Positions 6,421 through 10,124 of a stretch of 10,124 bases of DNA are shown here, in pieces. Under the pieces are notes generated by a model. That model was given only the letters and a program-made list of their open reading frames with translations. It made no database searches and was not told the DNA's origin. Each line of letters opens with the position of its first letter. Within the stretch, counting starts at the first letter, position 1. The DNA lies in NCBI GenBank assembly GCA_903821805.1, contig CAIJNA010000045.1, positions 1-10,124 of the forward strand, in the 5' to 3' direction. This DNA is from an uncultured Campylobacterota bacterium. GTDB taxonomy: Bacteria; Campylobacterota; Campylobacteria; Campylobacterales; Arcobacteraceae. The translations under genes were made by a program, and so were the position numbers.

Positions 6421-7012
6421 GCTTTTCCTTTAAGTCCAGAATAGCTGTTTTTTTAGCATAAAAAGAATTCTTATTGGCTATTAAATGTGCCGATGTAAGC
6501 ATGATTGTGTCACCAACTTCTAATCCATTTTGCTTCATTGTCTCGCCGGTTTCCACAATGTCAACAATACAGTCACTTAGACCTACTAGGGGAGCAAGTT
6601 CTATTGATCCATATAATTGAACTAATTCAACCGCCATAGCCTTACTTTCAAAGAATTTTTTCGCAATCGTTGTATGTTTTGTGGCAACTTTTATTGATGA
6701 TCTATTCCAGTCTATTTTATCACCAGCTTTAAGTCCTATGGCAACCTTACACTTGCCTATCTCAAGATCTAGAAGCTTTATAAGGTCATATTCTTTTTCC
6801 TCCAAAACATCAAGTCCAACAACACCAAGGTCAGCTGAACCATACATTACATATGTTGGAACATCTTGATTTCTTACATTCAAGAATGTAAAACCAGCTT
6901 TTCTTAGGATTAGCTTTCTATCCTCAAATTCAAATTTTTCACCAAAAGCTTTTTCAAATTTCTCTAAAGTTTGCTCCGCTATTCTTCCTTTTGGAAGTGC
7001 TATTGTAATCAT
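6407..7012 (-). CDS. hisG: ATP phosphoribosyltransferase catalytic subunit, short form
   Basis: First step of histidine synthesis: ATP + PRPP to phosphoribosyl-ATP. Seen in 201 residues: N-terminal MITIALPKGRIAEQTLEKF, the YGSADLGVVGLDVL segment (57-70), and the PRPP-binding motif at 147-166 (DCIVDIVETGETMKQNGLEV). The protein ends shortly after this motif, without the regulatory ACT-like third domain of the approximately 300-residue long form. Short HisG enzymes work as hetero-octamers with HisZ, a catalytically dead HisRS-like protein, which is not in this window and should be elsewhere in the genome. ATG overlaps the coaX stop codon by 4 bases (ATGA), with GAGGAG 6 bases upstream, so translation is probably coupled to coaX. 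No other his gene is nearby, so the pathway is dispersed. Confidence 0.96.
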   Translation of the reverse strand: MITIALPKGRIAEQTLEKFEKAFGEKFEFEDRKLILRKAGFTFLNVRNQDVPTYVMYGSADLGVVGLDVLEEKEYDLIKLLDLEIGKCKVAIGLKAGDKIDWNRSSIKVATKHTTIAKKFFESKAMAVELVQLYGSIELAPLVGLSDCIVDIVETGETMKQNGLEVGDTIMLTSAHLIANKNSFYAKKTAILDLKEKLALT

Positions 7013-7665
7013 TTTTTCTCCTCTATAATCTTTTTCATATTATCAAAAATTAGTCTGTCTCTAAATTCATAGTCATCAAAGTACTTTAAAAATATTTTAG
7101 AAGTTTCCCCGGTTATGATAAGTTTTAAATTGTATTTTTTCTGTATTTCTTTTATTGGTAAAACAATCATTTTTATTATTGCCGAACTAATTGCTTCGTT
7201 TGTGTTAATTGGCATATCATCAATGTTTATGTTTTCCTGAAAGTCAAAAATCAATTTCTTTGAAATCATTGAATATGACCTTTTAAGTGTTTCAAATCCT
7301 AGCATGATAAATCCGCCAAGATGAGCATTGTTTTGCATGACATCTATGGTTATCGCGCTTCCAAAATCAACTATTATGCCATTACTAATAAATTTACATG
7401 CAATTGATCTATCTATTCCTAATGTGTTTGCATATGTCGTTTTGAATTCGAATTTCTCCCCAATATCCAAAGAGTTTGGAAATTTCTTTTGAAATACTGT
7501 TCTGGCCTCGTCATTAACGCTTATAAAGTAAACCATCTCGTCTATCTCTGTAGATAATTTATTGGTAGATAAATTATCTGATATTGATAATTTGAAGTCC
7601 TCTTCACTATTTTCTGAAATCTTTAGGAAGTGAAAAGTTGTATTTCCAATATCACACAAAATCAT
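7009..7665 (-). CDS. coaX: Type III pantothenate kinase
   Basis: Phosphorylates pantothenate with ATP and a monovalent cation, the first step of coenzyme A synthesis; an ASKHA-fold enzyme insensitive to CoA feedback. Seen in 218 residues: the phosphate-binding DIGNT (5-9), TLGIDRS (81-87) matching the GxDR motif, VDFGSAITID (99-108) with Asp100 and the second phosphate-binding turn, and LGGFIMLGF (116-124). Somewhat shorter than the usual 240-260 residues, as I recall is normal in Campylobacterota. The older name is the Baf family. The start ATG 7665-7663 overlaps the upstream 110-residue gene by 14 bases with only a weak GGA before it, suggesting coupling. It is followed by hisG with a 4-base overlap. 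Confidence 0.93.
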   Translation of the reverse strand: MILCDIGNTTFHFLKISENSEEDFKLSISDNLSTNKLSTEIDEMVYFISVNDEARTVFQKKFPNSLDIGEKFEFKTTYANTLGIDRSIACKFISNGIIVDFGSAITIDVMQNNAHLGGFIMLGFETLKRSYSMISKKLIFDFQENINIDDMPINTNEAISSAIIKMIVLPIKEIQKKYNLKLIITGETSKIFLKYFDDYEFRDRLIFDNMKKIIEEKK

Positions 7666-7984
7666 TATATAGTTTCCAATTGTTTTCAGTTAGATATTTA
7701 ATTGATTTACCACATATATCATGTTTAATTATTAAAATATTTACTTTAAAATTATGATTTTCAAGAACTGACAATTTATTTTTTAATTCATTCAGACTTA
7801 TAGCATCTTTTGATATAAATCTATTCTTTTGATTTACAACAAATACACTTATATAGTGATTGTTTGTATCGCATCCACTATATATATCTATTTGTTTTCT
7901 TGTTCCAAGTGAGTTTCTTGTTATGTTTCTAAAATCAGAAAAAATAAAACCATTGTTCCCAAGTAACTCAGTAGCTATTTTCAT
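7652..7984 (-). CDS. Conserved-looking hypothetical protein, 110 residues
   Basis: I do not recognise this protein. It is mixed alpha/beta with no signal peptide or membrane segment, so probably cytoplasmic. Seen: RKQIDIYSG (29-37) and ISVFVVNQKNRFISKDAISL (45-64), then an amphipathic helix LNELKNKLSVLENHN (64-78) and a strand VNILIIKHD (81-89). The string of an acid on one strand (Asp33), then a hydrophobic strand ending in xxK (Asn51, Gln52, Lys53) resembles the layout of PD-(D/E)XK nuclease folds such as YraN, but the expected Glu is Asn, so it would be inactive or the likeness is chance. Its ATG directly abuts the stop codon of the lipoprotein gene (TAAATG) and its end overlaps coaX by 14 bases. 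This tight packing between conserved genes says it is a real gene. Confidence 0.7.
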   Translation of the reverse strand: MKIATELLGNNGFIFSDFRNITRNSLGTRKQIDIYSGCDTNNHYISVFVVNQKNRFISKDAISLNELKNKLSVLENHNFKVNILIIKHDICGKSIKYLTENNWKLYNDFV

Positions 7985-8974
7985 TTAGTCTAGTTTTAGA
8001 AGTTGATTTTCAAAGTAGATTTTATTTTTTGACGCATAAACCTTTTCATCTTCAAAAAATGACAAAGTATCAACTAGAGTTGTTTTAAAATCATTAGAAA
8101 GCTTTAGTATGTAGCCTTGAGATTCTAGAAGATAAATATTTTTAGATGAATCTAGACCAATAGCGTGAAATTTAGCAAATTTAAATTTTGTACTATTTAT
8201 AACATTCAAATCAAAATCAAGCTTCATTAGTGTCCCATCTAGCAATGCAAGATATATGAAGTTATCATCTATTGTATAGTTTTGAATTAGTACATCTTTA
8301 GTATTGTATTTTCCTTTGTTTAGAGAAACTATTTTTGCACCAGATGCCGCAATTAATGTATCACCAACTGTCTTCAGTAAAATAATATTCTTAACTTCAT
8401 TTTGCAAATCAATAGAAAGTGTTCTTGAGATTTTGTTGCTCTCATTGTCTATAATAACTATCTTTCCATCTAGTGTTGGGAATAATGTTATTTTACTTAA
8501 TATGATAGGCATTGCGAATCTAGTATCATTTATGTATGCTGGATCTAAATATTCTTTTATTTTGAATTTGTTTTCTTTCAAATCCCAAATCCCAAATGAA
8601 TTATCAGAAAAATTCATCGCCAGAAGATTATCTTTTTTTGTTGCAGCAATAACGTTTGAAGAAAAATTAATAGTTGAGTTTGTGTCGCTTATGTAAACAT
8701 TGCCTTTTTTGTCAGCAGAAATTATAGTATTATCAATAGTATTAACGTATTCATATCCTTCTTGCAGGCTGAATGACGATACGCCAAAATCATTAATAAT
8801 TCTGTTGTCTGTAGTTGTTGCTCCAGCGCTATTTAAAGATTTGATGTAACTAGGAATGGTTACAATTTCTTTATCTAGATCAAATGACTTAATACCTTTT
8901 GGGTTGTAATATTGTTTGCTTGAACAGCCAGCAAAAAACAAAAGAGTGAATAATAAAATCGTAAATAATTTCAT
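7985..8974 (-). CDS. Beta-propeller lipoprotein, BamB-like
   Basis: A 329-residue secreted lipoprotein. Seen: signal peptide MKLFTILLFTLLFFAGC with a lipobox (FAGC) and lipidation Cys17; Ser18 at +2 fits outer-membrane sorting under the E. coli rule. The mature part has repeated short beta hairpins of the PQQ/WD type: GNVYISD, NSFGIWDL, DGKIVIIDNESNKISRTL, GTLMKLDFDLNVINST, NIYLLES and GYILKLSNDFKTTLVD. These suggest a propeller of about six to eight blades. BamB (YfgL), a lipoprotein of the outer-membrane beta-barrel assembly complex, has this architecture, and here the gene is preceded 4 bases upstream by a YfgM-like gene, as bamB is in gamma-proteobacteria. The family call is inference from architecture and neighbour; sequence identity looks low. 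I recall an unnamed lipoprotein near coaX in C. jejuni. Confidence 0.8.
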   Translation of the reverse strand: MKLFTILLFTLLFFAGCSSKQYYNPKGIKSFDLDKEIVTIPSYIKSLNSAGATTTDNRIINDFGVSSFSLQEGYEYVNTIDNTIISADKKGNVYISDTNSTINFSSNVIAATKKDNLLAMNFSDNSFGIWDLKENKFKIKEYLDPAYINDTRFAMPIILSKITLFPTLDGKIVIIDNESNKISRTLSIDLQNEVKNIILLKTVGDTLIAASGAKIVSLNKGKYNTKDVLIQNYTIDDNFIYLALLDGTLMKLDFDLNVINSTKFKFAKFHAIGLDSSKNIYLLESQGYILKLSNDFKTTLVDTLSFFEDEKVYASKNKIYFENQLLKLD

Positions 8975-8978
8975 TTTA

Positions 8979-9554
8979 TTACTTAGTGATCAAGAAATGT
9001 TGGAGCATATCGCTAAGGGGCAAAACTCTACTTTTAGGATTGATTTTTGCTATAGTCTCTTTCGCTTTTTTGTAATCTTGCTTGTCAATTAAAATCAAAG
9101 TTTTGCTTACTATTGCAAAATCTTTAAGTAGGAAATCTTGTTCTAAAATCATAGAATCAAGAGCCGCTAGATCACCGCTATTAACTGCTTTATTGTATTT
9201 TGCAACATCATCTAGATATTCTACATTGTCAGCTACTGTTTTGTCTTTAGAGATTTGAAAAGTCGCAATAGCAAACAATTTGTCATTTGTGTTTTTCAGT
9301 TCCTCCAGTGCAACTTTATCACTAGAATTAGCAAGCACTTTAGTGTAAGCATTGTTTGAAGATTCCAAATTTTTGTCGCTTATTACATTTGTGATTGCCA
9401 TTACGATAAGGGCAGTAACTAAAGCAATCCCAGAACCAATGATTATTAATTTGTATTTTTTGTAAAATTTTTCAATTTTAAAAAAACTCTCGAAAAATTG
9501 CTCTTGTGTAGAAATTTCTTCTTTTATTGATGACATATTTTCTTGTAAACTCAT
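8979..9554 (-). CDS. Single-pass membrane protein, YfgM-like
   Basis: Seen in 191 residues: a cytoplasmic N-terminal tail of about 35 residues with basic KIEKFYKKYK just before the membrane; one transmembrane segment at about 36-58 (LIIIGSGIALVTALIVMAI...); and a periplasmic helical domain with TPR-like helices (NNAYTKVLANSSDK, NDKLFAIATFQISKDK, DLAALDSM, KQDYKKAKETIAKI). This is the plan of E. coli YfgM (206 residues), an ancillary SecYEG and periplasmic chaperone-network protein encoded just before bamB. The same order here supports the assignment. ATG 9554 has only a weak Shine-Dalgarno (GCGGG about 10 bases upstream); Met7 is an alternative start. First gene of the leftward cluster, divergent from ctp. 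Confidence 0.72.
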   Translation of the reverse strand: MSLQENMSSIKEEISTQEQFFESFFKIEKFYKKYKLIIIGSGIALVTALIVMAITNVISDKNLESSNNAYTKVLANSSDKVALEELKNTNDKLFAIATFQISKDKTVADNVEYLDDVAKYNKAVNSGDLAALDSMILEQDFLLKDFAIVSKTLILIDKQDYKKAKETIAKINPKSRVLPLSDMLQHFLITK

Positions 9555-9597
9555 TTTTATTGACCCGCTTTATTAATGTTTTGTTATTATGTTAGCG

Positions 9598-9603
9598 ATT
9601 TTA
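9598..9603 (-). promoter_or_regulatory. Predicted -10 for the leftward cluster
   Basis: On the minus strand TAAAAT (9603-9598) occurs within TTTAGTTAAAATCGC. Transcription would start near 9591, about 36 bases before ATG 9554. It almost mirrors the ctp -10 on the other strand. Confidence 0.45.
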
Positions 9604-9643
9604 ACTAAATGTTTATAAAATATTACTTTTATTAAATTTTGGT

Positions 9644-9649
9644 TAAAAT
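9644..9649 (+). promoter_or_regulatory. Predicted -10 for ctp
   Basis: TAAAAT within TTTTGGTTAAAATCAC, preceded by T-rich DNA and no clear -35. Transcription would start near 9656, giving a leader of about 37 bases before the GTG start. Confidence 0.45.
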
Positions 9650-9692
9650 CACGACTAATAAATGCTCAAAACAAAATATTTAAAGGTTGCAA

Positions 9693-10124
9693 GTGAAAAT
9701 GGATAGAATTATATTTTTAACACTTTTTATAGTTTTTGGGTTTATGTTTGGACTTGACAATAAGCCAAATATAAAGCTAGATGACAATAAAAGTGCACCT
9801 TCAAGACAAGAATCTCTAGCAAAGCTTATGACTGTTATTTCAACAGTTGAAAAATATTATGTTGATGATGTAAAACTTGATGCCATTGTAAATAAAGCAA
9901 TTGCAGGACTTATGACAGAATTGGACGCTCATAGCACATACATGGATGTGAAATCATTTAAGGCAATGAATGAAAGCATGGATGGGGAATTCGAAGGATT
10001 AGGTATTGTTATTGAAGCAAAAGATGGCGCTTTAACTGTAATTTCTCCAATTGATGATACGCCAGCATTTAAGGCAGGAATCAAACCGGGAGATATTATT
10101 CTTAAAATAGATGATAAATCAACA
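9693..10124 (+). CDS. ctp: Carboxyl-terminal processing protease (S41), N-terminal part cut by window edge
   Basis: A periplasmic serine protease with a Ser/Lys dyad that trims or degrades envelope proteins; S41 family (CtpA/Prc). The 144 codons visible show a hydrophobic signal peptide or anchor (about residues 5-20, IIFLTLFIVFGFMFGL), the pre-PDZ helical region (LMTVISTVEKYYVDDV; IAGLMTELDAHSTYMD) and most of the PDZ domain (FEGLGIVIEAKDG, then AFKAGIKPGDIILKIDD), which binds substrate C-termini. The catalytic Ser and Lys lie beyond the window, so activity cannot be judged. Start: AAAGG (9682-9686) is 6 bases from GTG 9693 and 12 from the in-frame ATG 9699; I prefer the GTG, though the ATG would remove only two residues. 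Divergent from the YfgM-like gene. Confidence 0.93.
   Translation, partial: MKMDRIIFLTLFIVFGFMFGLDNKPNIKLDDNKSAPSRQESLAKLMTVISTVEKYYVDDVKLDAIVNKAIAGLMTELDAHSTYMDVKSFKAMNESMDGEFEGLGIVIEAKDGALTVISPIDDTPAFKAGIKPGDIILKIDDKST

Noticed and set aside
6681..6869. Plus-strand frame inside hisG
   Set aside because: Antisense to conserved HisG sequence; Ser-rich composition typical of a shadow.
8304..8696. Plus-strand frame of 130 codons with hydrophobic stretches
   Set aside because: Antisense to the beta-propeller lipoprotein gene; the hydrophobic runs come from the complement of its Asp/Asn/Lys codons, and no promoter or Shine-Dalgarno precedes it.
1..10124. Mobile element, CRISPR array, phage or defence system
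   Set aside because: No transposase, integrase, terminal inverted repeats, regular spaced repeats or toxin-antitoxin-like pair was seen. Gene content, packing and composition are uniform housekeeping chromosome.

Overview
The window is AT-rich (roughly 30% GC by eye) bacterial chromosome of housekeeping type. The proteins look like those of Campylobacterota (Epsilonproteobacteria): a 340-residue class I ketol-acid reductoisomerase starting MALDVYYDKDCN, a compact RNase R, a type III pantothenate kinase, and T-rich promoters with a conserved -10 and no clear -35. The short form of HisG argues against Campylobacter jejuni itself, which as I recall has the long form, and fits free-living relatives such as the Arcobacter or Sulfurimonas groups. 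This placement is inference from protein texture and gene order; no search was run.

Layout. On the minus strand at the left edge are the start of a membrane-anchored protein (1-338, cut by the window edge) and, upstream of it, ilvC (391-1413). A divergent intergenic region (1414-1597) separates ilvC from a rightward group of rnr (RNase R), holA (DNA polymerase III delta), rpsF (S6), ssb and rpsR (S18), at 1598-5651. An intrinsic terminator at 5671-5704 reads in both directions. It closes this group and also a convergent six-gene leftward cluster that begins at 9554: a YfgM-like membrane protein, a BamB-like beta-propeller lipoprotein, an unrecognised 110-residue protein, coaX, hisG and a SAM-dependent methyltransferase. 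A second divergent promoter region (9555-9692) leads rightward into the first part of a carboxyl-terminal processing protease (ctp, 9693 to the window end).

How the genes relate. rpsF-ssb-rpsR is the classic S6/SSB/S18 operon, here behind RNase R and the clamp-loader delta subunit, so RNA turnover, replication and ribosome genes are co-oriented. The leftward cluster is tightly packed (gaps of 0-4 bases or overlaps of 4-14 bases) and is probably one transcript. It starts with two envelope genes in the order known from the gamma-proteobacterial yfgM-bamB pair and ends with metabolic enzymes of coenzyme A and histidine synthesis.

I found no mobile element, CRISPR array, phage gene, tRNA or rRNA, and no clearly undescribed system. 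The most interesting points are the YfgM/BamB-like pair in a lineage usually described as lacking BamB, the unknown 110-residue protein beside it, a structured leader before rpsF, and the two mirrored -10 elements between the YfgM-like gene and ctp.
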